NCBI RefSeq assembly: GCF_044003965.1
Contig: NZ_JBAWKC010000001.1
Coordinates: 806,001-870,000 of the forward strand
Length of the DNA stretch: 64,000 nucleotides
DNA from: Yeosuana aquiaggeris
GTDB lineage: Bacteria; Bacteroidota; Bacteroidia; Flavobacteriales; Flavobacteriaceae
Direction of reading: 5' to 3'
Below are positions 43,349 through 52,965 of this stretch, piece by piece. The notes beneath the pieces were generated by a model that saw nothing but the letters and a program-made list of their open reading frames with translations, was not told where the DNA came from and made no database searches. Each line of letters opens with the position of its first letter. The first letter of the stretch is position 1. Made by a program: the position numbers and the translations under genes.

Positions 43349-45198
43349 TTTTAAAAGTTAATATTGATATCTGTTTAAACCAGCTTCTTGCTCAGGAAGA
43401 TACGGATCAGGATAAAAAAATTACTATTGAAGATAAAGGACCAAAAACTTTTAATCTGGCATCTATTTCAGGAGAATCATATACTGTAGCAGGTACCTAT
43501 CACCTTTCTAATTTACTGCAGGAATTGGTCATTGCTAAAAATAATGGCTTGAAAATAGCCTCATTAAATACAGAGGTTATTGAAGAAAGACCGGTAGAGA
43601 GAGTTTCACAAATGATTAAGAACTATTATTGGAATGGACTCACCAGAACGATGGATGAAAAAGGGATTGTAAGTCTTATTCATGATACTAAAAATGAGTC
43701 TTTAGCATCTGATAAACTGCGTATTTATGTGCCTTTTAATGATCTGTTCGCGTATCATTATTATAAAGGGTTAGAGGCTAAATTGCCTATTGAAACGTTT
43801 AAACTTCCAGAAGCTATAACGCCAGCCTTTGTAAAGTCTATTAATATTCAACCTGGGATTTTATCATTAAAATTAGATTCGGCAGGAGATAAAACTATAG
43901 GGGTTCCTTTTGTGGTTCCTGGCGGACGATTTAATGAAATGTATGGTTGGGACAGTTATTTTGAATCTATTGGACTGTTAATTGATGGTAAAGTAGATTT
44001 GGCTAAAGGCATGGCTGATAATTTTCAATATGAAATTGAACATTACGGTAAAATTTTAAATGCTAACAGATCCTATTATTTAACCCGAACACAACCACCA
44101 TTTTATTCCAGCTTGATCAGAGAAGTTTTCGAAATAACTCAGGATAAAATATGGTTGAAAAATCATCTAAAAACCGCTATTAAAGAATATGAAACGGTTT
44201 GGATGGTACAGGGAAACCGTCTGACTGAAAATGGTCTGAATAGATATCTTGCAGAAGGTATAGGTTTTCCACCGGAATGTGAGGTTGGTCATTTTGACTC
44301 CATATTAAAACCTTATGCTGATGAAGTTGATATGTCTATTCGTCATTTTGAGAAGGCTTATGCTGAAGGGCAAATAATAAATAAGGAGTTGGATGCCTAT
44401 TTTGTTCATGACAGGACAGTACGTGAATCGGGTCATGATACTTCTTATAGAATTGAAAAGATTTGTGCGGATTTAAATGTTGTGGAACTCAATGCCATGT
44501 TATACAAATATGAAACAGATTTTGAAGAAGTCATTAAACACGAATTTAATGGTCTTTTTGAAGGTTATACTCCATCTTATTGGGAAGAAAAATCAAAGGT
44601 AAGACGAAATGCTGTGGATAAATATCTTTGGAATGAAGAAGAAGGATTGTATTTTGATTATAATGTAAAGACAAAATCACAATCTCTTTTTATAGCGGCA
44701 ACAACTCTGGCACCTTTATGGGCTAAACTATGTTCTGAAGAACAAGCGGAAAGGCTTATTTATAAAGCAATCCCTATGTTAAAGGAAAGGGGAGGAATTG
44801 CTGGAAGCACAAAACGAAGTAGAGGTGAAATTAGTGAAAACAGACCACAGCGGCAATGGGATTATCCTAATGGATGGGCACCACATCAAATGATGATTTG
44901 GAAAGGGCTGTTTAACTATGGCTATATTAATGAAGCACAAGAATTAATTTATAGATGGCTATTCATGATTACCAAAAATGCAGTGGATTATAATGGAACC
45001 ATACCTGAAAAATATGATGTAGTAGAAGCTACCCATAAGGTCTTTGCTGAATATGGTAATGTTGGGACTGATTTTGAATATATTACTCAGGAAGGATTTG
45101 GGTGGATGAATGCCTCTTACCAATATGGTTTATCATTATTACATAATAGTTATAGAGAAAAACTCAATAATCTGATGCCTCCTGAAGCGCTTTTTTAA
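43345..45198 (+). CDS. GH37 trehalase, cytoplasmic
   Basis: Hydrolyses alpha,alpha-trehalose to two glucose units by inversion. Both GH37 signatures are present: PGGRFNEMYGWDSYF (about 192-206) and QWDYPNGWAP (from about 504). The catalytic acid corresponds to Asp365 in ESGHDTS and the base to Glu555 in PEKYDV. The acid region lacks the usual WDFSSRW pattern, a divergence that leaves trehalose specificity likely but not certain. No signal peptide is present, so it resembles TreF in location. It is translationally coupled to the MFS gene before it (ATGA). Confidence 0.9.
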   Translation: MILKVNIDICLNQLLAQEDTDQDKKITIEDKGPKTFNLASISGESYTVAGTYHLSNLLQELVIAKNNGLKIASLNTEVIEERPVERVSQMIKNYYWNGLTRTMDEKGIVSLIHDTKNESLASDKLRIYVPFNDLFAYHYYKGLEAKLPIETFKLPEAITPAFVKSINIQPGILSLKLDSAGDKTIGVPFVVPGGRFNEMYGWDSYFESIGLLIDGKVDLAKGMADNFQYEIEHYGKILNANRSYYLTRTQPPFYSSLIREVFEITQDKIWLKNHLKTAIKEYETVWMVQGNRLTENGLNRYLAEGIGFPPECEVGHFDSILKPYADEVDMSIRHFEKAYAEGQIINKELDAYFVHDRTVRESGHDTSYRIEKICADLNVVELNAMLYKYETDFEEVIKHEFNGLFEGYTPSYWEEKSKVRRNAVDKYLWNEEEGLYFDYNVKTKSQSLFIAATTLAPLWAKLCSEEQAERLIYKAIPMLKERGGIAGSTKRSRGEISENRPQRQWDYPNGWAPHQMMIWKGLFNYGYINEAQELIYRWLFMITKNAVDYNGTIPEKYDVVEATHKVFAEYGNVGTDFEYITQEGFGWMNASYQYGLSLLHNSYREKLNNLMPPEALF

Positions 45199-45231
45199 GT
45201 TGAATACGAACCAACTAATCCAAATTAAATC

Positions 45232-46572
45232 ATGAATAACAAAATAATTGTATGGTCAATTACAGTGGCGCTTGCAGGCTTTTTATTTGGATTTGATACC
45301 ATTGTTATCAGTGGTGCAGAGCAGACACTTCAAAAAATGTGGGGTAGTTATGAGCTCTTTGGTAGTAATGATTATTTTCATGGATACATAGTAGTTGGTT
45401 CTGCACTTTTCGGAACCATTTTCGGAGCCCTTTTAGGGGGTTATCCAACCAGTATGATTGGCAGAAAAAACACCTTAATATGGATTGGAATACTATATAC
45501 AATATCCGCAATTGGTTCTGGGTTAGCTAATGATCCATGGGTGTTTGGAGTTTTTAGATTTATTGGTGGCTTAGGTGTTGGGGCCTCCACAATAGCCGCA
45601 CCTGCTTATATTTCGGAAATTGCTTCAGCAAAAAACAGAGGAAAACTTGTGGCTACTTATCAGTTTAATATTGTTTTTGGTATCCTAGTAGCTTTTGTCT
45701 CGAACTATTTAATAAGTATTTATATTGAAAATAATAGTTGGAGATGGATGATAGGAATTGAAGCAGTTCCTGCTTTTATTTATACAATTATGGTGTTTAT
45801 GGTGCCTAAAAGCCCTAGATGGCTCATTATAAAAAACAGAACCGAAGAGGCAAGAAAAATCATTAAACTCATTAATCCAGATTCAAATCCGGATGAGGTG
45901 ATTGCCAATATTTTGGCATTGGATAAAAGTAAACCTAAGGAATCCGTTTTTCAAAAAAAGTATCAGCATATCATATTGTTAGCATTTGCTATTGCCCTTT
46001 TTAATCAATTTTCAGGAATTAATGCCTTTCTCTATTATTCAAAGCGCATTTTTGTTGAAGCAGGATTAGCTGATCAAGCGGCGCTTTTAGGAAGTATAGG
46101 AATAGGTGTGGCCAATTTAATATTCACGCTTTTAGGAATGTATTTTATTGACAGAATAGGAAGAAAAAAATTAATGATCATCGGTTCAATAGGTTATATT
46201 ATTTCATTGCTTTTTGTGTCTCTGGCGTTCTTTTATAATTGGTCTGGTATGGTAGTGCCAATTTCTTTATTTGTGTTTATTGGTGCTCATGCCATTGGAC
46301 AAGGTTCGGTGATTTGGGTATTTATATCAGAAATTTTTCCTAACCATGTGCGGTCTTACGGCCAGTCTATTGGAACCTCAACACATTGGGTACTTGCCTT
46401 TATTATTCCCGCTTCTGTGCCGCTTTTAATTGCGAATATTGGTGCGGGTGCTATGTTTATGATATTTGCGGTTATGATGATATTTCAACTCATTTGGGTG
46501 ATTTATGTGATGCCAGAAACCAAAGGGATCACTTTAGAAGAATTGGAAAAACAATTGATTGATGAATCATAA
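45232..46572 (+). CDS. Sugar-porter (SP) family MFS transporter
   Basis: All SP-family landmarks are visible: GFLFGFDTIVISGA in helix 1, the GRK motif after helix 2 (MIGRKNTLI), KSPRWLI after helix 6, INAFLYYS in helix 7, the DRIGRKKL repeat, and PETKG near the C-terminus. These proteins are proton symporters for monosaccharides such as glucose or xylose. As the last gene of the trehalase segment it may take up glucose freed outside the cell. It is followed by a strong two-way terminator that ends locus 1. Confidence 0.92.
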   Translation: MNNKIIVWSITVALAGFLFGFDTIVISGAEQTLQKMWGSYELFGSNDYFHGYIVVGSALFGTIFGALLGGYPTSMIGRKNTLIWIGILYTISAIGSGLANDPWVFGVFRFIGGLGVGASTIAAPAYISEIASAKNRGKLVATYQFNIVFGILVAFVSNYLISIYIENNSWRWMIGIEAVPAFIYTIMVFMVPKSPRWLIIKNRTEEARKIIKLINPDSNPDEVIANILALDKSKPKESVFQKKYQHIILLAFAIALFNQFSGINAFLYYSKRIFVEAGLADQAALLGSIGIGVANLIFTLLGMYFIDRIGRKKLMIIGSIGYIISLLFVSLAFFYNWSGMVVPISLFVFIGAHAIGQGSVIWVFISEIFPNHVRSYGQSIGTSTHWVLAFIIPASVPLLIANIGAGAMFMIFAVMMIFQLIWVIYVMPETKGITLEELEKQLIDES

Positions 46573-46587
46573 AAATTTCTGAGTTCA

Positions 46588-46624
46588 TAAAAAAGGAGCT
46601 TCTTGGAAACAAGAGGCTTTTTTA
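46588..46624. terminator. Bidirectional terminator between sugar porter and GH2 genes
   Basis: An A-run, then AGCTTCTTG, loop GAAA, CAAGAGGCT (one wobble pair) and a T-run. The symmetric A/T flanks let it work on both strands. It overlaps the stop codon of the convergent GH2 gene. Confidence 0.8.
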
Positions 46625-49057
46625 TTTAAAAGAGCTCAAAGAAATGTTTCCTTTTTTTAATCCTTTACCAGAAACAGATAATTCAATATTACCTGCGTTC
46701 TCGGTAGATTGAATAAGTATTACCAGTTTACCGCTAAATAATTTCATGGTTGGTAAATGGAATAATTCAAGAGAGGTAGCATCACCGTTACAAGCAGCTC
46801 TATACGTGCCTTCTCCTTTTACTTTGAATGTTAATTGATTTGTAGCCGTTGGACACGGAATGCCGTTTTTGTCGACTACCGAAACCGTTACATAACTTAA
46901 ATCTTCACCATTCGCTTTAATGGTTTTTACATCAGTATCAAGAACTATTTGATGAGGTTTTCCAGCAGTTTTAATTTCTTTTTCAGAAGCGGGATTACCA
47001 TCTTTATCAAAAGCAATAACCTTTAATGTTCCTGTTTCATATCTTACATCCATCCACATTAGGCGATATCTATTCTGTTTGGTGTCATTATTTTTCTTTT
47101 GTACACCCAGACTCTTTCCATTCAAAAATAATTCGGCACTATCATAGCTTGTATAAACAAAAACGGGTGTTGTCTTACCTTCGCGACCATCCCAATTCCA
47201 ATGCGGTAATATATGTAAGGTTTCGTCTTTAGTATTCCATCGACTTCGATATAAATAGTATCTGTCTTTAGGTAAACCTGCCAAGTCATTGATGCCAAAA
47301 TAGGAGCTTCGAGAAGGCCAAGCTTCATCATAAGGTGTAGGTTCTCCTAAGTAATCAAAACCTGTCCAAATAAATTCACCAATCACCCAAGGTTTATCAT
47401 CTTGTAACACAAAATCATCATCTGGTAAGTTGGACCAGCTACAATATTCTAAATCGTAAGACGATGACTGAAAGTCATCATAGGTTTTCATGCTGGCTTT
47501 TTCAACAGGAAACTTATAAATACCACGTGAACTAACAGTAGAAGCGGTTTCTGATCCTAAAATAAACCCTTGGGGAAATTTATTATAGGCTTCCTCATAA
47601 AGATGTACGCGATAATTGAGACCAGGAACATCCAGTAAAGCTCCAAATCCGGACTCCATAGTCGCTTTTACTTGATCCATACCAACCGTAACAGGTCTAG
47701 TAGGGTCTTCATTATGGAAAATATCCTGTAACCATTTGGCACGTTTGACACCTTCGGCTCCCCATTGGTCTGGAACTTCATTACCGGAACTCCACATAAC
47801 AATACATGGATGATTTCGGGTAGCTCTCACTAAATTAACAACATCTTTTTCAGCGTATGTATCAAAATAAAGGTTATAGCCATTTTTTACTTTTGGTTTT
47901 GCCCATTCGTCAAAACTTTCAGCTAAAAACATAAAACCCATTTCATCACAAAGCTCTAATTGTTCGATAGATGGCATGTTATGAGAGCTTCGTATCGCAT
48001 TGCAACCCATATCTTTTAAAATGCGTAATTGACGTCTTAAAGCAGATTTGTTGACAGCGGTACCAAGTGGTCCCAAATCATGGTGTAAGCAAACGCCTTT
48101 AAACTTAGTAATCTCTCCGTTTAAACTAAATCCGGTCTTTTGGTTGTATTCAATTTGTCTAATACCAAAACGATTTGTTATCTCATCTTTTAAGTCGTTT
48201 CCGGCATATAATCGAGAAACAGATGTGTATAGATACGGGGATTCCGGACTCCAAAGATTTGGATTATTAATAGCTATATTTTGGTCGAATTCATTGTTGA
48301 AAAGTTGAACTGTTTCATTAGAATTAACCTGTTTACCATCAGCATCAAGAATGGCAGTCACTAGTCTTAAATCTTTTCCAGAGACTCTGGTTTTAATATT
48401 AACTTTAGCTATTTCTTGAGTAATTAAGGGTGTTGTAATAAAAGTTCCCCATTGGTCAATGCTTTCCTTGTTTTTTATAATAATGCTAACGTTTCTATAT
48501 AAACCTGCTCCTGGGTACCATCTTGAAGACTCCCCTTGATTGGACAACTTTACAGCTAATGTATTTTCTTGAGTGGTTGATATATAATCAGTAATATCAA
48601 AATAAAAATAGGCATAACCATATTTCCACTCCCCAACTTTTTGACCATTTATAAATACTTCTGGCTGGCTCATGGCACCTTCAAATAGAATAATCGCTTT
48701 TTTATTGGTATTGAAATTTGGTAAAGAAAACGTATGTCTATACCAGGCTTCTCCAATATATGGTAAAGCGCCAGTTCTTCCTGTTTTTTCTGTAGCGACC
48801 TCTTCACCATTTTGTTCAATGGCAACAACCTGTTTATCAATATTTTTATCAAAGGGACCGTAAATGGCCCAATCATGAGGAACCGTAATATCTTCCCAAT
48901 GAGAATCATCAAAGTTACTTTTTATGGCTTCAGGGTGGTTTCCCTTATTAAATTTCCATCCTTTTTTTAGTGTGATGATGTCTCTGGTTTGTGCTTTCAG
49001 CGTTCCGAAAGAAGTTATAATGCAGAGAAGAAATAATATATGCTTAAAATATCTCAT
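46622..49057 (-). CDS. GH2 beta-galactosidase-like, secreted
   Basis: Signal peptide ends TLKAQ. Domain order: sugar-binding jelly roll (about 30-190), Ig-like domain, TIM barrel with acid/base Glu427 in SSGNEVPDQW and nucleophile Glu561 in VIGEFIWTG. A DUF4982 domain (about 610-680, TTPVFVYTSYDSAELFLNG) and a C-terminal Ig-like domain follow. The FDYLGEPTPY sequence after the nucleophile is typical of DUF4982-type beta-galactosidases. The preceding gene in the operon is a GH53 endo-galactanase six bases upstream, so trimming galactan oligosaccharides in the periplasm is the likely job. Confidence 0.9.
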   Translation of the reverse strand: MRYFKHILFLLCIITSFGTLKAQTRDIITLKKGWKFNKGNHPEAIKSNFDDSHWEDITVPHDWAIYGPFDKNIDKQVVAIEQNGEEVATEKTGRTGALPYIGEAWYRHTFSLPNFNTNKKAIILFEGAMSQPEVFINGQKVGEWKYGYAYFYFDITDYISTTQENTLAVKLSNQGESSRWYPGAGLYRNVSIIIKNKESIDQWGTFITTPLITQEIAKVNIKTRVSGKDLRLVTAILDADGKQVNSNETVQLFNNEFDQNIAINNPNLWSPESPYLYTSVSRLYAGNDLKDEITNRFGIRQIEYNQKTGFSLNGEITKFKGVCLHHDLGPLGTAVNKSALRRQLRILKDMGCNAIRSSHNMPSIEQLELCDEMGFMFLAESFDEWAKPKVKNGYNLYFDTYAEKDVVNLVRATRNHPCIVMWSSGNEVPDQWGAEGVKRAKWLQDIFHNEDPTRPVTVGMDQVKATMESGFGALLDVPGLNYRVHLYEEAYNKFPQGFILGSETASTVSSRGIYKFPVEKASMKTYDDFQSSSYDLEYCSWSNLPDDDFVLQDDKPWVIGEFIWTGFDYLGEPTPYDEAWPSRSSYFGINDLAGLPKDRYYLYRSRWNTKDETLHILPHWNWDGREGKTTPVFVYTSYDSAELFLNGKSLGVQKKNNDTKQNRYRLMWMDVRYETGTLKVIAFDKDGNPASEKEIKTAGKPHQIVLDTDVKTIKANGEDLSYVTVSVVDKNGIPCPTATNQLTFKVKGEGTYRAACNGDATSLELFHLPTMKLFSGKLVILIQSTENAGNIELSVSGKGLKKGNISLSSFK

Positions 49058-49063
49058 GAGTTA

Positions 49064-50203
49064 TTATTGTAATGATCCTTTATAAAATTGCATACCAAGA
49101 GTGGCTTTATTGTCATTATCGAAAAGGGTGGCGTTATCCCAATGTGAACCTTGACCCCAAAGAGTACTGCAGCCTGTTGAGACCCAGGCCGGTTCCCAAT
49201 AAATTAAACCTTCTCCACCAGCGTTTTCAATAATCGTTTTTAATTTGTTCAGATAATTTAATTGACCTTGCTGAGTGGCTGGATCCCCATCAATAAGCGC
49301 GTCACTACCTAATATATTGCCGGCACTATCAGCATTTATTAGTGTAAACGGATAAGCTGTTTCAACAATCATTAAGCGCTTTTTATAAGTATTTATTAAA
49401 GTGGATAAAGGTGTCGCTAAGTTATTTAAATTATAATCTGACCAGATAGGATAATAAGAAAGTCCAATCCAGTCAAAATCCGTAACGCCATTTTTTGTTG
49501 CCTGATCAAACCACCATAAGCCATTTTCAGGTTGTGCTATGTGCAACATAACGTCAATATTTTTATTTTTTGCAGTTGAAATATCTCTAACAGCTGTAAT
49601 GCCTTTATTTAAGAGCGATGAATTTCTAACCCAGTCAATGGGCCATTGTAAAGCCCCGTCTTGAAGGATCATAGGGTTTATTTCATTACCAATCTGAACA
49701 ATGTCAGGCAGTAAATTCGATCTGGATAATTCATTCAATGTGTTATATGTGTAGTCATATAATAAGTCACCTAACGCCGGCGTATCATTAATTGAACTCA
49801 GCCAGGCGGAAGGAATTTGTTGTTGACTGGGGTCTGCCCAGGTGTCTGAATAATGAAAATCGAGCAAGACTTTTATATTTAGAACTTTAGCACGTTGAAT
49901 GGATTTTTTTACATCATTATAATTCGAATAATTAGTCCAGGTAGGGTTATGCCATAAACGTATTCTAATTAAATTGGTGCCTGCCTCTTTGAAAATAGCG
50001 TAGGGATCTTTTGTAGCACTATTAGCATCTTTATATGAGGCGCCACAATCTTCCATTTCATTTACATAAGATAAATCGGCTCCATAATAAAATGTAATAG
50101 GCGCATCTGGAATTGGTGTTTCTTCTTTTTCATTTGATGTGTCATTGCCAGAAGAACATGAAACTATCAAAGATAAGATGAATAGAAAAGGTAAAATTTT
50201 CAT
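49064..50203 (-). CDS. GH53 endo-beta-1,4-galactanase, lipoprotein
   Basis: I start at ATG 50203, which gives a lipoprotein signal (LSLIVSC). An upstream in-frame ATG would overlap the divergent gene and hide the signal. GH53 features: YYGADLSYVNEMED, LIRIRLWHNP, LLDFHYSDTWADPSQQQIP, acid/base Glu174 in IQIGNEINP and nucleophile Glu281 in IVETAYP. It cleaves internal beta-1,4 links of pectic galactan or arabinogalactan type I. It is surface- or periplasm-facing and forms an operon with the GH2 gene. No SusCD pair obviously dedicated to galactan lies in the window. Confidence 0.92.
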   Translation of the reverse strand: MKILPFLFILSLIVSCSSGNDTSNEKEETPIPDAPITFYYGADLSYVNEMEDCGASYKDANSATKDPYAIFKEAGTNLIRIRLWHNPTWTNYSNYNDVKKSIQRAKVLNIKVLLDFHYSDTWADPSQQQIPSAWLSSINDTPALGDLLYDYTYNTLNELSRSNLLPDIVQIGNEINPMILQDGALQWPIDWVRNSSLLNKGITAVRDISTAKNKNIDVMLHIAQPENGLWWFDQATKNGVTDFDWIGLSYYPIWSDYNLNNLATPLSTLINTYKKRLMIVETAYPFTLINADSAGNILGSDALIDGDPATQQGQLNYLNKLKTIIENAGGEGLIYWEPAWVSTGCSTLWGQGSHWDNATLFDNDNKATLGMQFYKGSLQ

Positions 50204-50301
50204 TTTTATGTTAGGCCTATTTTGTTCTATTAAAATAATCAATTTAACGCGAAGATTGTCTAATAATTTCATTAAATTATCTACAACTTTAAACACGGAA
50301 A

Positions 50302-52893
50302 ATGAAACAAATACATACATCTATATTTGGTTTTTTAGTATTCTTTTTTTTTGTAAACACTGTATTGTCTCAGAGCAAAATTAAAGGAGATGTTATAATT
50401 GATAGTGAAGGCGTTATGCGCTGGGAAAATTCAAAAGAAGAGGTAAAAGGTTTTGGAGTAAATTATACGGTGCCTTTTGCTCATGCCTATCGTTCTGCTA
50501 AAAGAATGGGCATTGATTTTAAAAAAGTCATTGATAATGATGTGTATCATTTTTCCAGATTAGGATTTGATTTATATAGAATTCATGTTTGGGATACTGA
50601 AATAAGTGATTCACTTGGTAATTTGTTAGAAAATGAACATTTGGATGCCTTTGATTATTTATTATGGAAGTTAAAAAAGGCAAAGATTAATTATGTCATT
50701 ACACCCATTGCTTTTTGGGGAAACGGATGGCCTGAGCCTGATACTAAATCTCCCGGGTTTTCCAATAAATATGGAAAAGTGGAATGTTTAACAAACCCTG
50801 ATGCTATTAAGGCACAACACAACTATTTGGAACAATTTATAAATCATGTAAATCCATATACCGGATTGGGGTATAAAGATGATCCCAATATGATAGCCTT
50901 TGAAATCAGTAATGAGCCTCATCACAGAGGTGAAGCACAAAAAGTGACTGAATTTGTAAAAGGAATGGTTCAGGCTATAAGAAAAACGGGAACCAAAAAG
51001 CCGGTATTTTACAATATGAGTCATGCGGTTCAGTATATGGATGATTATTTTAAAGGCGATGTACAAGGAGGAACGTTTCAATGGTATCCAACGGGCTTAG
51101 GCTATGGTAAAGAGCTGTCGGGTAACTTGCTTCCTAATGTAAATGATTATGATATGCCGTTTGAGACTGTATTTAAGAAGTATCAAGGGGCTAAATTAGT
51201 GTATGAATTTGATGCCGCTGATGTGAGTAAATCTTACATATATCCCGCTATAGCGAGAAGTTTTAGAGTTGCAGGGATTCAAATAGGAACGCATTTTGCG
51301 TATGATCCGACTTTTTTGGCGCCTGTTAATACTGAGTATAATACGCATTATATGAATTTGAATTATGCCCCTCAAAAAGCCCTGGCATTAAAAATATCTT
51401 CAGAAGTATTTCATGAAGTCCCTATGTATTCTAATTCTGGTACGTATCCAAAAAACACCTCTTTTGGAGCGTTTAAGGTTGACTATAATAACGATTTAGC
51501 TGAATATAATACAGCATCTAAATTCTATTATACAAATTCAACAAATGCTTCGGTAAAAAATGAAACAAAACTCAAAGAAATTGCTGGTTTTGGTAACTCA
51601 TCAGTAATAAAATATGATGGTTTAGGAGCGTATTTTTTGGATAAAATAGCTGTAGGTGTTTGGCGATTGGAAGTGATGCCTGATGCTGTTTGGGTAGATA
51701 ATTTATTTGGAAGAAATAGTCCAAGTAAAAAGGTGGCAGTTATTAATTGGGAAACTTATTTAATGCAAATTAATTTAAAAGATTTGGGCGATGGTTTTAA
51801 TATTGAAGCTATAAATGAGGGCAATGAATTTATTTCTGAAGTGAATAAAAACACCTTTCAAATTAGGCCAGGAACTTATATAGTTAGTAAAAAAGGCCTT
51901 CAGAAAAAATGGTCAGAGACTGATGATTTTAATACATATAAACTAAAGGACTTTTATGCTCCAGAATCAAACGTGGACAAATTATATTTTAAACATGATC
52001 CTTCAGAAATAGTTACTGAAAATATGGACTTAATTATAGAGGTTCAATGTATTGATTCAAAAATGCCAGAAGCATTAACCTTAACAGGATCTAATAATGG
52101 TCAATATTTTAATTTAAAGTTTAACTATGTAGGGAATTATAAATATCAAGCAATCATCGAATCTAAATTTATTCAAAAGGGCTATTTAAACTATAATATT
52201 ATTGTAAAGCTAAAGGATGGTCATGAAATGACTTTTCCTACAGGAAAGAAAGGCAATTTGTATGCTTGGGATTTTTATGACAGAACACCTTACAAAGTGG
52301 CTGTTGTCTCAAAAGAAAGTCCTATAAATTTATTTAATGCTGCCAAGGATTCAGACGATTTAGTAAGGCCATGGAGGCGCTCATTTAAATTAGTTCCTAC
52401 TGAAAATTTTGGAGAAGCAGAATACCAAATGAATATTGATAAATTATTTGTTCCTGATCAGGAAAACTTGAATGCAAATCCCATTTATGATTATTCATTC
52501 AAACATTTTATTATTGATAAAGTAACAGCCAGAAGTGAAGATTTGGATTCAAAAAAGACTTTAGTTTTTAAAGGACGTGCTTTAAATAATAAACCTTGTA
52601 AACTACAAATAGCCTTTGTTTTAGATGATGGATCTGCTTATGGTCATGTTGTTGATATTGGGACTGATAGTAAAGACTATTTTTTAAATTTAAATGATTT
52701 AAAGCCGGTTAAAACGGTGACTTTGCCAAGACCTTATCCAAGTTTTTTGCCTTATTATTTAGAACATAATATTGCATCAGGTTTTGATATGAGTAGAGTA
52801 GAAAGCCTTCAGTTTTCTATTGGTCCAGAAATTCCAAAGGAAGAGCTTCTTGATTCTCATGGAATAGCTATTATTAGTGTAAGTTTGAAATAA
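50302..52893 (+). CDS. Clan GH-A glycoside hydrolase, family not assigned
   Basis: Signal peptide (FVNTVLSQ), then a TIM barrel of GH5-like type. The start GFGVNYTVPFAHAYRSAKRMG and LYRIHVWDTEIS lead to acid/base Glu205 in EISNEPHHRG and nucleophile Glu302 in KLVYEFDAAD. About 450 C-terminal residues of beta-rich domains follow, making it much longer than a plain GH5. It is divergent from GH53 (98 nt between starts), and that pairing favours a beta-galactoside substrate. I considered the large Bacteroidota beta-galactosidase families such as GH147 but cannot confirm one. It ends at a two-way terminator. Confidence 0.75.
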   Translation: MKQIHTSIFGFLVFFFFVNTVLSQSKIKGDVIIDSEGVMRWENSKEEVKGFGVNYTVPFAHAYRSAKRMGIDFKKVIDNDVYHFSRLGFDLYRIHVWDTEISDSLGNLLENEHLDAFDYLLWKLKKAKINYVITPIAFWGNGWPEPDTKSPGFSNKYGKVECLTNPDAIKAQHNYLEQFINHVNPYTGLGYKDDPNMIAFEISNEPHHRGEAQKVTEFVKGMVQAIRKTGTKKPVFYNMSHAVQYMDDYFKGDVQGGTFQWYPTGLGYGKELSGNLLPNVNDYDMPFETVFKKYQGAKLVYEFDAADVSKSYIYPAIARSFRVAGIQIGTHFAYDPTFLAPVNTEYNTHYMNLNYAPQKALALKISSEVFHEVPMYSNSGTYPKNTSFGAFKVDYNNDLAEYNTASKFYYTNSTNASVKNETKLKEIAGFGNSSVIKYDGLGAYFLDKIAVGVWRLEVMPDAVWVDNLFGRNSPSKKVAVINWETYLMQINLKDLGDGFNIEAINEGNEFISEVNKNTFQIRPGTYIVSKKGLQKKWSETDDFNTYKLKDFYAPESNVDKLYFKHDPSEIVTENMDLIIEVQCIDSKMPEALTLTGSNNGQYFNLKFNYVGNYKYQAIIESKFIQKGYLNYNIIVKLKDGHEMTFPTGKKGNLYAWDFYDRTPYKVAVVSKESPINLFNAAKDSDDLVRPWRRSFKLVPTENFGEAEYQMNIDKLFVPDQENLNANPIYDYSFKHFIIDKVTARSEDLDSKKTLVFKGRALNNKPCKLQIAFVLDDGSAYGHVVDIGTDSKDYFLNLNDLKPVKTVTLPRPYPSFLPYYLEHNIASGFDMSRVESLQFSIGPEIPKEELLDSHGIAIISVSLK

Positions 52894-52910
52894 CGAATTA
52901 GTAGTAATTA

Positions 52911-52945
52911 AAAAACTCCTTAAATAAAACTTAAGGAGCTTTTTA
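52911..52945. terminator. Bidirectional terminator
   Basis: CTCCTTAA (52916-52923), loop ATAAAAC, TTAAGGAG (52931-52938), with A5 before and T5 close after the stem. It separates the convergent GH-A and alpha-amylase genes. Confidence 0.85.
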
Positions 52946-52965
52946 AAAGATGGGATTCTATACAA

